Source of the DNA: Pollutibacter sp044353505
GTDB lineage: Bacteria; Bacteroidota; Bacteroidia; Chitinophagales; Chitinophagaceae
DNA: 31,136 nucleotides
Assembly (NCBI GenBank): GCA_044353505.1
Contig: JBILBU010000030.1
Coordinates: 1-31,136, forward strand
Reading direction: 5' to 3'
Shown: piece by piece, positions 1-9,281 of the stretch
How positions within the stretch are numbered: position 1 is the stretch's first letter
Layout of the letters: each line of letters begins with the position of its first letter
Position numbers and translations under genes: made by a program
The notes under the pieces: generated by a model
What the model was told of the DNA's origin: nothing
Seen by the model: the letters and a program-made list of their open reading frames with translations, nothing else
Databases searched by the model: none

Positions 1-295
1 CACCGCCACCGGCAAGTAATCCAAGTTTTAGACCATATTGTTTTACGGCCTTGGTCAGTGGCACCAAGTCATTTTCATTTCCAGGCACCCACACTTCAAT
101 TCCATCGTATCCAGCTTTTGAAGCCGACTCGCAAAATTGAAAAATGTCACCTGCATAACCCCAGTTGGTTGCGAAAATACTTAGGTCTGTTTTTGCACTT
201 GTAGATATCGGAGAGGCATATGATTCCATGGAGGGTAATATTAGTGCTGCGGATGCAGCAGAGGTGTACGTGATAAATTTTCTTCTTGTTGTCAT
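1..295 (-). CDS. Sugar phosphate isomerase/epimerase-like TIM-barrel protein, exported (partial, N-terminal part)
   Basis: Only the first ~98 codons lie in the window; the gene runs off the left edge. The reading frame opens MTTRRKFITYTSAASAALI, a twin-arginine-type signal (RRKF followed by a short hydrophobic stretch), then a mature start with a first TIM-barrel strand (DLSIFATNWG) and the segment GYDGIEVWVPG typical of xylose-isomerase-like AP-endonuclease-2-family proteins. That family usually isomerises or epimerises sugars or inositols with a divalent metal. It starts 6 nt after the stop of the DUF1501 gene and is surely the distal member of the cutC-DUF1553-DUF1501 run. Substrate cannot be told from the fragment. 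The C-terminal catalytic part is not visible. Confidence 0.8.
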   Translation of the reverse strand, partial: MTTRRKFITYTSAASAALILPSMESYASPISTSAKTDLSIFATNWGYAGDIFQFCESASKAGYDGIEVWVPGNENDLVPLTKAVKQYGLKLGLLAGGG

Positions 296-301
296 GATGT
301 G

Positions 302-1792
302 TTAAGCAATAATTTGATCAATGGCTTTTCCGTATACATCTGTTAGTCTAAACTGACGACCTTGGAATTCAAAGTTGAGTTTTTCATGATCAAAACCGAG
401 TTGCTTTAGTACTGTCGCCTGTACATCATATACTGAAACCTTTCCTTCGATCGGATTGTATCCAATAGGGTCAGTTTCGCCGTAGCTAAATCCACCTTTG
501 ATCCCACCACCTGCCATCCACATCGAAAATGCTTCTGCATGATGATCTCTACCTGGATGCGCATTCTCAATGCCGTCTCGGTTTTCTTGCATTGGCGTTC
601 TTCCAAATTCTCCACCCCATACAACTAGGGTTTCTTCAAGAAGTCCCCTTTGCTTCAGGTCCATCAACAATGCACTGACTACTTTATCCGTCTGCATACA
701 TTTGGTTCTAAAGCCATCAACTAGCGAATTAACTGGACCATCACCATGGCTGTCCCAACCCCAATCGAAAAGCTGTACAAAACGAACTCCTTTCTCTACA
801 AGCTTTCTTGCAAGCAAAGCATTGTTTGCAAAGGATTCTTCACCGGGCTTGGTGCCATACATATCATGGATGTATTGTGGCTCGTCTGATATATTCATTA
901 CATCAGGCACCGCGATTTGCATTTTAAAAGCCATCTCATACTGTGAGATCCTTGAGAGAATTTCAGGATCTTTATATTCTGAATAGGCAAGTTCATTTAC
1001 TTTATTGATGGCTTCGATAGAGGATTTTCTCATATCCCTATCAAATCCATTAGGGTCTTTTAGAAAGAGTACCGGGTCGCCTTTAGATCTACATTGAACA
1101 CCCTGATACATGGAGGGTAAAAATCCGCTTCCCCAAACGCTTTTTCCTGCATCTGGATTATTTCCGCCAGATGTCAGTACCACAAAACCAGGGAGATTGC
1201 TATTCTCTGACCCAAGTCCATACGTTACCCATGATCCCATGCTTGGTTTTCCAAGTCTTGGCGAACCACAATGCATTAACAATTGCGCTGGGGCATGATT
1301 GAACTGATCTGTATTGACCGCTTTCAGTATGGATACATCATCCACCACCTGGCGAAAATGGGGAAGGTTATCGGATAGCCATATGCCACCTTCTCCATAT
1401 TGTTTGAAATTAGTTTGCGGACCTAATAATTTAGGAACACCTCTGATGAATGCGAATTTTTTTCCTTGGATGAAAGAATCCGGACAATCTTGTCCGTTCA
1501 TCTTTTGCAATTCTGGTTTGTAGTCAAACATCTCCAACTGTGATGGCGCACCGGCCATGTGCAGGAAGATAACTGACTTTGCTTTTCCCGGAAAGTGGGG
1601 GGCTTTGGGTTGGAGTGGGTTGTTGTTGAGTTGACCAACTGCATTTTTTTCGTCAAAAAAATTGCAGCCATCCATGATTGATCCCAATGCCATCATACCC
1701 ATACCCGTTTTACACTTTCCAAGAAAATGTCTTCTCGTTTGAAACGTAAGAGCAGAATGTCTTGCTTCTTCTTTTATGTTGTTGAATTTCAT
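302..1792 (-). CDS. DUF1501 domain protein, Tat-exported (alkaline-phosphatase/sulfatase-fold family)
   Basis: A 496-residue protein. A twin-arginine motif (TRRHFLGKC, residues ~19-27) precedes a short hydrophobic stretch, so export through Tat is likely. Family hallmarks visible are SVIFLHMAGAPSQLEMFD near the start of the mature domain, FDWGWDSHGDG mid-protein and VVWGGEFGRTP followed by GRDHH in the C-terminal third. DUF1501 proteins belong to the alkaline phosphatase-like superfamily; their reactions are largely undetermined. They commonly sit next to DUF1549/DUF1553 cytochrome proteins, as here: the upstream gene ends only 3 nt before this start codon, implying translational coupling. 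A role in periplasmic turnover of a sulfated or phosphorylated sugar is inference from the company it keeps, not from residues I can assign. Confidence 0.9.
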   Translation of the reverse strand: MKFNNIKEEARHSALTFQTRRHFLGKCKTGMGMMALGSIMDGCNFFDEKNAVGQLNNNPLQPKAPHFPGKAKSVIFLHMAGAPSQLEMFDYKPELQKMNGQDCPDSFIQGKKFAFIRGVPKLLGPQTNFKQYGEGGIWLSDNLPHFRQVVDDVSILKAVNTDQFNHAPAQLLMHCGSPRLGKPSMGSWVTYGLGSENSNLPGFVVLTSGGNNPDAGKSVWGSGFLPSMYQGVQCRSKGDPVLFLKDPNGFDRDMRKSSIEAINKVNELAYSEYKDPEILSRISQYEMAFKMQIAVPDVMNISDEPQYIHDMYGTKPGEESFANNALLARKLVEKGVRFVQLFDWGWDSHGDGPVNSLVDGFRTKCMQTDKVVSALLMDLKQRGLLEETLVVWGGEFGRTPMQENRDGIENAHPGRDHHAEAFSMWMAGGGIKGGFSYGETDPIGYNPIEGKVSVYDVQATVLKQLGFDHEKLNFEFQGRQFRLTDVYGKAIDQIIA

Positions 1793-1795
1793 AAA

Positions 1796-4561
1796 CTAAT
1801 TTTTAGTTAATACTTCATCCAGATTAAAAATAGCGTTGGTTACTACAGCAAGTGCAGCCAGGTTATGGTCTTGTTTACCTTTTGTGGTATCCGATAACAT
1901 GGAAGAAACTCTTTTATCGTCTGATTTAATTTTTTGATAGGTGGTATTGTAAAGATTATCCAGCAGCTGAAGCTTGTTTTTTGTGATGGGTAAACCCGTT
2001 GCCAATTCATATGCTTTACTGATCTTGTCGTTGGTGCTCGACTTATTCTCTGTAATGAGTTTTTTTGCCAGCTGAACTGATATGTCCCAATACGTGGAGT
2101 CGTTCAATATGGTAAGTGCTTGTAGCGGGGTATTTGTTCTTATCCGCCTGGACATACATACATCTCGGGTGACACCATCAAAATTAATCATGCTTGGGTA
2201 TGGACTTGATCTTCTCCAATAGGTATAAACCGCTCTTCGGTATTGATTTTCGCCTTCACTTTTTACCCATTTTCTGCTGTCGTAAGGAGATGCCCAAATC
2301 CCTTCTGGTTGGTATGGCATGACACTTGGACCAAACATTTTTGTACTCATGATTCCACACACAGTCAAGGCCTGATCGCGAATTTGTTCGGCAGATAACC
2401 TTACCCGAGGGGCATGAGAATAAAAGCGATTGAATGCATCTTTTTCAAGAGACTCTTTGGTTGTTTGTGATGTTTGTTTATAGGTAGCCGACATGACCAA
2501 ACGTTTAAGAGATTTCTTAATACTCCAATTGTCTTCATGCATGAAGGTATAAGAAAGGTGATCCAGCAGCTCCATGTGGGAAGGCGCCATACCCTGTGAG
2601 CCAAGGTCTTCAAGTGTTTCAACCAGCCCCTGTCCAAATAACTGTTCCCATAACCTGTTCATCATCGTCCTAGAAGTGAGAGGGTTGTTTTTATTGGTCA
2701 TCCATTGGGCCAAGCCAAACCTGTTTTTAAGTTTTACGTCTGATACATACTGAAATATTTCTGGTAGTCCTGGCTCTACCAACGCAGTCTTAGTTTTCCA
2801 GTTTCCTCTTTCAAAGACATGCGTCATTCTTTTCATGTCTGCAGGATTATCCATCATAATAGGCGTTAGTTCTGCATCAGGATCATTGATTAGTTGATAG
2901 AATATTTTTTTGTATTGGGCATATCCGAAAGCCTCTTTTCCCGGAAATTCCGGAGTGAAAGCAATCCAATCAAAAATAATTCCATTGTCATCCTTAGACT
3001 TAAGGCTTGCGTTTTCATAATGGAGATACAGGTCATGTTTTCCATCAATCATTGCAGGAAGAGGTAATTCTTGTATGCCCCATCCATTGGCAACTTTTTC
3101 TACATCAACGGTCAGAAATGGTTTTGCAGTAGGGGAGTCAAGTGAGAAATATACTTTTCCGTTGCTGATTTCGGATTGGTGACGCATCATGAAAGTTGAT
3201 TTTCCGGTGAGGCTGACCGACTTAATTCGTGCGTAAGAGGTTTTTCGCAATTGCAAATACATCGAACCGTGCAAGGTTGCGTTAATCAGTGAATCAGCAA
3301 TAAAAGAATTTATCGGCTGCTGTCCGGTTTTTATCAAGGTATTAAAGTACTCAGCATCATTAGGACTTCCAGTTTTCTTCAACCAAGTTAAAATTGAGTC
3401 ATACTGTAATTTGCTGTTGTTTCGAAACTCTCTAAGCAACGGATATTCACTATAGGTATCCTCATCTCTTGAGTTGTTGAAATACGCCATGAACTTGTAA
3501 TAATCTTCATGACGAAATGGGTCATAGGGGTGGCTATGGCATTGTACACAGGCAAAACTTGTTCCCATCAAAGCTTCCCATGTTGTATTTGTTCTGTCTA
3601 GTGTAGCCGCTGTTCTAAATTCTTCGCTGTCGGTTCCCCCCTCATCGTTGGTCATCGTATTACGATGAAATGCAGTTGCGATGTATTGTTCGTCAGTAGC
3701 ATTTGGCATAAGATCTCCAGCCAATTGTTCAGTTAAGAATTGATCATAAGGCTTATCTTGGTTGAATGCCTTAATCAACCAATCGCGATAGCGCCATATC
3801 GATCTTCCATCATCTTTTTCATAACCTCTAGTGTCTGCATACCTGGCAAGGTCAAGCCACATGGAAGTCCACTTTTCTCCATAATGTTTTGAAGCCAATA
3901 AAGCATCCACCAATTCTTCGTAGGCATTTGGCGAATTGTTATTTAAATACTGAGTTGCTATGCTGTCTGGTGCAGGAATGCCTATGATGTCCAAACTCAC
4001 TCGTCTTAACAGTACCCTTTTCTCAGCCTCTTTAGATCTTGATAAACCCAGGTTGTCGAGTTTGTCATCTATAAAGCGGTCAATATCATTACCATCTTTT
4101 TTATTTAAGAATGAGAAAAATCCTGATCCGGGTATGGTCTGTTTCTTTACTGATTGATAGGCCCAATGGGTTTCAAATTTTGCGCCTTCGTCAATCCATC
4201 GAGTCAATATATTTTTTTCTTCTTCAGTAAGTGGTTCTTCATGATAAGGCATCCTCTCCTCTAGGTCAGCATGATAAAGTCTATTTATCATATCACTATG
4301 TTCTGCATCACCGGGAATAATCGCCGGTTTTCCTGATTCAGTAGGTGCCAATGCCTCTTCTCTAAACAGCAAGCTGAATCCACCTTTTTTCTTAACTCCA
4401 CCATGACAGGAGATGCATTTCTGGTTGATGATGGGTTTTACCTGTTCGCTGTAATCAATTGGATCGCTGGTGAAAAAAACCAGATAGATCGTAGCTGTAA
4501 TTGATAGCCCTGCAAGGGTCAGAAACAGTTTGGATTTTATGAGTGATGACATGATCTTCAA
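1796..4561 (-). CDS. Planctomycete-type cytochrome c / DUF1549 / DUF1553 protein with a CBM6-like insert
   Basis: A 921-residue exported protein with an N-terminal membrane anchor (residues ~10-30). A PSCyt1-type cytochrome c domain follows, with haem motif CISCH at 49-53 and a candidate Met ligand in RMPYHEEP (~103-110). The DUF1549 (PSCyt2) domain spans ~160-365 and carries a second CXXCH, CVQCH at 338-342. Residues ~436-536 have the beta-rich look of a CBM6-type carbohydrate-binding module (end FDWIAFTPE). The DUF1553 (PSD1) domain occupies ~640-880 and includes NPLTSRTMMNRLWEQLFG. The family is best known from Planctomycetes and Verrucomicrobia but occurs in Bacteroidota. It is probably a haem oxidoreductase acting on a carbohydrate, working with the coupled DUF1501 and TIM-barrel genes; that role is inferred. 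It lies 21 nt downstream of cutC. Confidence 0.9.
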   Translation of the reverse strand: MKIMSSLIKSKLFLTLAGLSITATIYLVFFTSDPIDYSEQVKPIINQKCISCHGGVKKKGGFSLLFREEALAPTESGKPAIIPGDAEHSDMINRLYHADLEERMPYHEEPLTEEEKNILTRWIDEGAKFETHWAYQSVKKQTIPGSGFFSFLNKKDGNDIDRFIDDKLDNLGLSRSKEAEKRVLLRRVSLDIIGIPAPDSIATQYLNNNSPNAYEELVDALLASKHYGEKWTSMWLDLARYADTRGYEKDDGRSIWRYRDWLIKAFNQDKPYDQFLTEQLAGDLMPNATDEQYIATAFHRNTMTNDEGGTDSEEFRTAATLDRTNTTWEALMGTSFACVQCHSHPYDPFRHEDYYKFMAYFNNSRDEDTYSEYPLLREFRNNSKLQYDSILTWLKKTGSPNDAEYFNTLIKTGQQPINSFIADSLINATLHGSMYLQLRKTSYARIKSVSLTGKSTFMMRHQSEISNGKVYFSLDSPTAKPFLTVDVEKVANGWGIQELPLPAMIDGKHDLYLHYENASLKSKDDNGIIFDWIAFTPEFPGKEAFGYAQYKKIFYQLINDPDAELTPIMMDNPADMKRMTHVFERGNWKTKTALVEPGLPEIFQYVSDVKLKNRFGLAQWMTNKNNPLTSRTMMNRLWEQLFGQGLVETLEDLGSQGMAPSHMELLDHLSYTFMHEDNWSIKKSLKRLVMSATYKQTSQTTKESLEKDAFNRFYSHAPRVRLSAEQIRDQALTVCGIMSTKMFGPSVMPYQPEGIWASPYDSRKWVKSEGENQYRRAVYTYWRRSSPYPSMINFDGVTRDVCMSRRIRTNTPLQALTILNDSTYWDISVQLAKKLITENKSSTNDKISKAYELATGLPITKNKLQLLDNLYNTTYQKIKSDDKRVSSMLSDTTKGKQDHNLAALAVVTNAIFNLDEVLTKN

Positions 4562-4582
4562 ATCTTTTATTGTGATGAGGTA

Positions 4583-5320
4583 TTATTTATTACTAGAATA
4601 ATGGTCTAAATTTTTTCGAATTGCCAAAACTTCTTTTCCGTCTAGTGAAACTTGCTCTAAGCGCTCATTCATTTCTTGGTTAATGAACATCATTGCTGAA
4701 TTCAATTGATGTCTAGCTGAACTATGAAAAGCTTTTGCTCCAGTCATGCTTGCAAGCGATTCGATGTTTTCAGATCTGATTCCAGAGCCGGGCATGATGA
4801 TGATTCTATCGGCTGCTTGTTCAACCAATTTTTTTAATAGCTCAGCTCCTTCGATTGCAGTGGGTTTTAATCCACTCGTTAAAATTCTATGGCAACCCAG
4901 TTTAATGATGTGTTCAAGTGCAACAAATGGATCATTTACCCTGTCAAATGCTCGGTGAAAAGTCACCTGCATGGATCCTGCCAGTTGTTTGAGCACTGCT
5001 GATCTTTCCATGTCAATGCTTCCATCGGCATTCAGCATACCAATCACCACACCATCACAACCAATTTCTTTGCAGGCCTTGATATCTTCTTGCATCGCAT
5101 AAAACTCATCATCTGAGTATAGAAAATCTCCTCCCCGGGGTCTAATGATCGGGAAGAGTTGGATGTAGCTTATCTTTCTTGCTGCGGATATCATGCCCAC
5201 CGATGGGGTAGTGCCGCCCTCATGTGGGTTTGCACATAACTCTATCCTATCTGCACCATGTTGTTGTGCAAGCTGACAGGACAGGAGGTCAAAAGATATT
5301 ACTTCAAGTTCGAGTGGCAT
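4583..5320 (-). CDS. cutC: CutC family TIM-barrel protein
   Basis: A 245-residue protein, close to the usual CutC length. Visible family segments are the N-terminal ELCANPHEGGTTPS, IRPRGGDFLYSDDE, FHRAFDRVNDP, ILTSGLKPTAIEG and IIMPGSGIRSENI, covering the barrel from first to last strands. CutC was named for copper homeostasis in E. coli, but the copper role is disputed and many homologues sit with carbohydrate genes. No Cys/His metal-binding cluster stands out here. It is the first gene of the run cutC > DUF1553 > DUF1501 > TIM barrel, which favours a sugar-related function over copper handling (inference). The 116-bp divergent spacer to the ABC exporter holds no perfect TAnnTTTG box; the nearest candidates are TAAATTTA variants. 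Confidence 0.88.
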   Translation of the reverse strand: MPLELEVISFDLLSCQLAQQHGADRIELCANPHEGGTTPSVGMISAARKISYIQLFPIIRPRGGDFLYSDDEFYAMQEDIKACKEIGCDGVVIGMLNADGSIDMERSAVLKQLAGSMQVTFHRAFDRVNDPFVALEHIIKLGCHRILTSGLKPTAIEGAELLKKLVEQAADRIIIMPGSGIRSENIESLASMTGAKAFHSSARHQLNSAMMFINQEMNERLEQVSLDGKEVLAIRKNLDHYSSNK

Positions 5321-5436
5321 GCGCTAGTTTTCTGTTGGCTTTCAGTTATTTGAGCAGGTGCTTGTGGCGTCTGCTTCAACTGTGTAAATTATAGGTTAAA
5401 TTTACCTTCTCAATTTAATTATAAAAGCTGAAACAT

Positions 5437-7248
5437 ATGGCGCGAAGGGGTAAATTTAATTCTGATGAACATGAATTGGAAAAGGTTAAGGTGAGTCGTG
5501 AAAGTTGGTCTCATGCACTTGGCCTACTCAAATATGTTAGACCATATCGCTATGTTTTTTTTGGTGGACTTGTCGCAATTGCACTTTCCAGTATTACAAT
5601 ACTATCTTTCCCCTTTTTTCTCAAGAAACTAATCGATTCAGCCCAGTTGGATCAATCTGCTGCATCAACTTGGGAAAGTCCCTCCAACTTGTCACTAATC
5701 ATGATTGGTGTGCTTCTTATTCAGATGATTGTATCCTTTTTTCGGGTTTATTTATTTACCCAGGTGGGTGAGAAGGCATTGGCAGATCTCAGATACGACC
5801 TATATGGACATTTGATTCGATTGCCAATGCAGTTTTTTTCAGAGCGAAGGGTTGGGGAATTGTCGAGTAGAATCTCTTCTGATCTGTCTCAGATTCAAGA
5901 TGCAGTCACCTCCATATTGGCTGATCTGATCCGAGGGGTGCTCACCCTGGTTATTGGAATAGGGCTAATCCTGTTTATATCGGTTAAGCTTACTTTGATC
6001 ATGCTTTCCGTAATCCCGATCGTGGTGGTTACCGCCGTAATATTTGGCAGGTATATTCGCAAGCTTTCCCGCAAGGCGCAGGATAATCTGGCTGATTCTA
6101 ACATAATAGTACAAGAAACACTTTCTGGTATTGCCAGTGTAAAGGCTTTTACCAACGAGATTTTTGAAACAAACCGATACCGTAAAAGTCTAGATAAGGT
6201 TGTTGCCCTGTCGGTTGCCAATGGTAAAACGAGAGGACTTTTCATCTCCATCATGATTTTCAGTTTATTTGGTGCAATCGTGTTGGTTGTTTGGTATGGC
6301 GTTGGCTTGCTCCAAATTGGGGAATTGACTTTTGGGGATCTTACAGCTTTTGTTGTGTACACCTCTTTTATTGGAGGAAGCATGGCTGGATTTGCAGATA
6401 TATATAGCAGCTTCCAAAAGACCCTTGGTGCCACCCAAAGGGTTCGTGAGCTACTGAATGAAACTTCAGAATCAACCATATTGATATCATCTAGTAAACA
6501 GGTTATCAGTAGATTAAGTGGTGATATCTCATTTAAAGATGTAGGTTTTTCTTATCCCTCAAGATCCGATGTAACCGTATTGGATTCTGTGACGATGGAT
6601 ATCAAAGCAGGCACTCAGGTGGCTTTGGTTGGACCGAGTGGTGCAGGAAAATCAACGATTGCGTCTATGATACTCGGTTTTTTTAAGCCTGATCAGGGAA
6701 GTCTGAGTTTTGATGGGGTGTCTATTAATGATTTGTCTATCAATGATTTAAGAACCAAGATGGCCTACGTGCCCCAAGATATCCTGCTTTTCGGTGGTAC
6801 AATTAGGGAAAACATTGCTTATGGTAAGATTGATGCTACGGATGAGGAAATTAGAGAAGCTGCAGAAAAGGCCTTTGCTTCAGAATTTGTAGAGGCTTTT
6901 CCTGAGAAATACGAGACTGTTGTTGGCGAGCGAGGTGTAAAGTTATCAGGTGGACAGCGGCAGCGGATTGCCATAGCCAGGGCCATACTTAGAAACCCGG
7001 TAATTTTGATTTTAGATGAAGCAACCAGTTCATTGGATTCTGCTAGTGAACAGCTTGTTCAATCGGCTTTAGACAACCTAATGAAGAACCGAACTTCGAT
7101 TGTGATTGCTCATCGTTTATCTACCGTTCGCAATGCCGATAAGATTTTTGTGCTAGACAAAGGTGTTGTGAAAGAATCGGGTACCCATGATGAGTTGTTG
7201 GTTAGCAATGGATTGTATTCGCATCTGGTTTCCTTACAGATGGAATGA
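5437..7248 (+). CDS. ABC exporter, fused permease and ATPase (MsbA/LmrA-like)
   Basis: A 603-residue half-transporter, the standard size for type IV ABC exporters. The N-terminal part (~35-330) has about six membrane segments and the loop GELSSRISSDLSQIQDAV characteristic of ABC_membrane domains. The ATPase half has Walker A GPSGAGKST at 399-407, the Q-loop in MAYVPQDILLFGGTIREN, the signature LSGGQRQRIAIARAI from 503, Walker B ILILDEATS with D527/E528, and the switch His in VIAHRLSTV. It should work as a homodimer in the inner membrane, exporting a lipid or drug-like substrate that cannot be specified. It stands alone: divergent from cutC and convergent with the HD gene. A TAAATTTA box at 5397-5404 is one mismatch from the Bacteroidota -7 consensus and may drive it. 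Confidence 0.93.
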   Translation: MARRGKFNSDEHELEKVKVSRESWSHALGLLKYVRPYRYVFFGGLVAIALSSITILSFPFFLKKLIDSAQLDQSAASTWESPSNLSLIMIGVLLIQMIVSFFRVYLFTQVGEKALADLRYDLYGHLIRLPMQFFSERRVGELSSRISSDLSQIQDAVTSILADLIRGVLTLVIGIGLILFISVKLTLIMLSVIPIVVVTAVIFGRYIRKLSRKAQDNLADSNIIVQETLSGIASVKAFTNEIFETNRYRKSLDKVVALSVANGKTRGLFISIMIFSLFGAIVLVVWYGVGLLQIGELTFGDLTAFVVYTSFIGGSMAGFADIYSSFQKTLGATQRVRELLNETSESTILISSSKQVISRLSGDISFKDVGFSYPSRSDVTVLDSVTMDIKAGTQVALVGPSGAGKSTIASMILGFFKPDQGSLSFDGVSINDLSINDLRTKMAYVPQDILLFGGTIRENIAYGKIDATDEEIREAAEKAFASEFVEAFPEKYETVVGERGVKLSGGQRQRIAIARAILRNPVILILDEATSSLDSASEQLVQSALDNLMKNRTSIVIAHRLSTVRNADKIFVLDKGVVKESGTHDELLVSNGLYSHLVSLQME

Positions 7249-7310
7249 TCGTATAATTCTACTTATAATTTATATTATGTTAAATAGAATTAAGGGGATT
7301 TTGATGCTCA

Positions 7311-7925
7311 TTAATCAGTTGCCTGACTATTGCTCTTCCCTTGGTGATCGATAATGAACACGACCAAATTCTCTAGAGAAATGGCTGCCCTTTCACAAGC
7401 ATCTCGGATATCATCTCTGCTCACATTGGCAGCAAAGGTTTTTTCTTTTAGTCTTTTGAGTACGCCCTTGAGTTCCATGCCTTCATAACCACCTGGGCGC
7501 ATTAATGAATATGCATGGATTAACCCTGAAATTTCGTCGAACGCATAAAGCATTTTATCCATCGTGGTTTCTGGTTCTACCCCAAAATGCAGATGCCCAT
7601 GTGAAGCGATTGCCCGAATGATCTCAGGATCAATTGCTTTTTCCTCTAGATATTCGATAATCTTCTTGCAATGCTGATCTGGCCATTGATCCCAATCCGC
7701 ATCATGTAATAAACCCGCCATTTCCCATTTCCAGACTTCTTCTTGATCAAGACCCAGGGTTTCCACAGCCCAGGCCGCCATGAGTCCACCTACTTGTTCC
7801 ATATGGAGTTTTAGCCGATCATTGTTGACCCAGTCATTTAAAAGTGCCCTTGCCTCTAACCTTGTCAGTACATTCCCTCTGTTAGAAGGATCTCCGAATA
7901 TTTGTCTCCCTAATTGAAGTGACAT
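7311..7925 (-). CDS. HD domain phosphohydrolase-like protein
   Basis: A 204-residue HD-superfamily protein. The HD pair is at H74-D75 (GLLHDADWDQ); other likely metal ligands are H41, H109 (ASHGH) and D130 (YAFDE). This layout matches small stand-alone HD proteins annotated as hydrolases; their substrates (nucleotides or phosphate esters) are usually unknown and cannot be inferred here. The gene begins 65 nt beyond the secreted TPR gene, with a predicted terminator in between, so it is probably expressed from its own weak promoter or by read-through. It converges with the ABC exporter gene across a 62-bp AT-rich spacer. Confidence 0.85.
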   Translation of the reverse strand: MSLQLGRQIFGDPSNRGNVLTRLEARALLNDWVNNDRLKLHMEQVGGLMAAWAVETLGLDQEEVWKWEMAGLLHDADWDQWPDQHCKKIIEYLEEKAIDPEIIRAIASHGHLHFGVEPETTMDKMLYAFDEISGLIHAYSLMRPGGYEGMELKGVLKRLKEKTFAANVSRDDIRDACERAAISLENLVVFIIDHQGKSNSQATD

Positions 7926-7933
7926 CGTTGCTA

Positions 7934-7968
7934 AAATAAAAAAGAGAAAAGCGGAAAGCTTCTCTCTT
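7934..7968 (-). terminator. Rho-independent terminator after the gyrA-TPR transcript
   Basis: On the minus strand, arm AAGAGAGAAGC (7968-7958), loop TTTCC and arm GCTTTTCTCTT (7952-7942) form an 11-bp stem with one G-T pair, followed by a T-rich run reaching about 7934. It sits directly after the stop codon of the TPR gene and before the HD gene start. Confidence 0.75.
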
Positions 7969-7990
7969 TGGGTTAAGGAATTAGAATAAT

Positions 7991-9262
7991 TTATTGATGT
8001 GCAGCATCAGCTTCATCATATTTATTTTGATAGAAGTCTGCTTTTGCTTTGTCTTTTTTCATGTTATAGCAGTACGTCAACAAGGTACAAGCCGATTTGA
8101 AATTGGAACGGTCGTTTACTTTTAATTTACCCTGCTTATCATAATAGTTAAAAACAGATTCAAGGTGTGGTATTGCCTTGCTTCCAAGGGCATCTATTGC
8201 CGCTGAAATCTCAGCTCTTTTATTTGTTTGATCCGGACCTTGCCCCTTTATTTTATAAAGGTCTTCCTCTACAAACAACATCTGGTTATAGAAATGTTTG
8301 CCAAGCGCCAGCATGGTGATGTATGAATCTGGTTCAAGGCTAAGAGCCTTTTGGTATAAACCCTCTATCTTCAGGCATTGTTCTTGGTAGTTGGCGGCCT
8401 TCTTTGAAGATTCCGAGACATGTGTTTCACCAAATAATTCAGCTGCGTATTCAAAGATCAAGTCAAATGATTCAGGATTTAGCGCAAGCAAATCTTCAAA
8501 GGTCTTCAGTAGCAGCGCCATATCATTCTTATCACGAACACTCTCAATCATAAGTTGAGGTAAAAAATCATCTTGAGGATAGAGCTTTAGGCCAGACTCG
8601 ATATACTGTTTCACTTTAGCCTCATCTTTCTTATCGTAATAATATTTGGCAAGAAACCTGTACGGCGTTGCCCTATCAGGTGTTCCCCCGATGTTCTCGT
8701 CAGCCAATTTGCTGAAATATCCTACTGCTTCCTCCTCTTTTTTTGAATTTAAGGCTGATAGTCCAAGATAAAGGGTCAGTGTTGTATCGAGTTTATATAA
8801 ACCCCACCCCTGGCTAAAAATATATTCACCAGCAGCACTAGACTCCTTGAAGGTGCTGTAAGACTCTTCATATCTTGAATTGTTATAATGATCTGCAGCT
8901 TCTTCAAAACCTCCAGTGTAGAGTGTCACAATCGGTTCATATTTATCGATTGTTAGCAACATCATTGTTTCATTCTTCTCAATCTCCATTGCTTTCTTAA
9001 AAGCATCCATGGTTTTCATTCTAACGTTTGGAAAATCCTTTCGCAATGCTGGATCACTTGCTATACCGCTGAGAACTTTTGATTTTAGATAATAGACCTC
9101 ATGATTTTTCTGGTATTTGGGAACTTTCAACAATTCATCAATTGCTGTATTGGCTTCCAAAAACTTTTTGTCTGTTATGAAAGTCTTGATTTTAGTCAGG
9201 TTTTGGGCTGAAGCCGTCATGAAACCTGTAAGGGCCAGTAACATGAAAAGAATTTTTCTCAT
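7991..9262 (-). CDS. Secreted tetratricopeptide-repeat protein
   Basis: A 423-residue protein with a clear signal peptide (MRKILFMLLALTGFMTASA, cleavage before QN). The rest is alpha-helical with TPR-like helix pairs, for example FIEANT-type repeats near the N-terminus, YLGLSALNSKKEEEAVGYFS, PYRFLAKYYYDKKDEAKVKQY and ALSLEPDSYITMLALGKHFY. No enzyme motif is seen; TPR arrays mediate protein contacts, probably here in the periplasm. It begins 19 nt after gyrA and should share its transcript. Its pairing with gyrA has no obvious functional logic. The exact repeat count would need a profile search. Confidence 0.85.
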   Translation of the reverse strand: MRKILFMLLALTGFMTASAQNLTKIKTFITDKKFLEANTAIDELLKVPKYQKNHEVYYLKSKVLSGIASDPALRKDFPNVRMKTMDAFKKAMEIEKNETMMLLTIDKYEPIVTLYTGGFEEAADHYNNSRYEESYSTFKESSAAGEYIFSQGWGLYKLDTTLTLYLGLSALNSKKEEEAVGYFSKLADENIGGTPDRATPYRFLAKYYYDKKDEAKVKQYIESGLKLYPQDDFLPQLMIESVRDKNDMALLLKTFEDLLALNPESFDLIFEYAAELFGETHVSESSKKAANYQEQCLKIEGLYQKALSLEPDSYITMLALGKHFYNQMLFVEEDLYKIKGQGPDQTNKRAEISAAIDALGSKAIPHLESVFNYYDKQGKLKVNDRSNFKSACTLLTYCYNMKKDKAKADFYQNKYDEADAAHQ

Positions 9263-9281
9263 TGTGTTGTATTTAAAATAA

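Noticed and set aside
5895..6479. 194-codon frame antisense to the ABC exporter
   Set aside because: Entirely inside a well-supported gene, with no promoter, ribosome site or recognisable domain.
7254..7292. 8-bp inverted repeat TAATTCTA/TAGAATTA between the ABC exporter and HD genes
   Set aside because: All-AT-rich arms with a 23-nt loop and no T-run; too weak to call a terminator.
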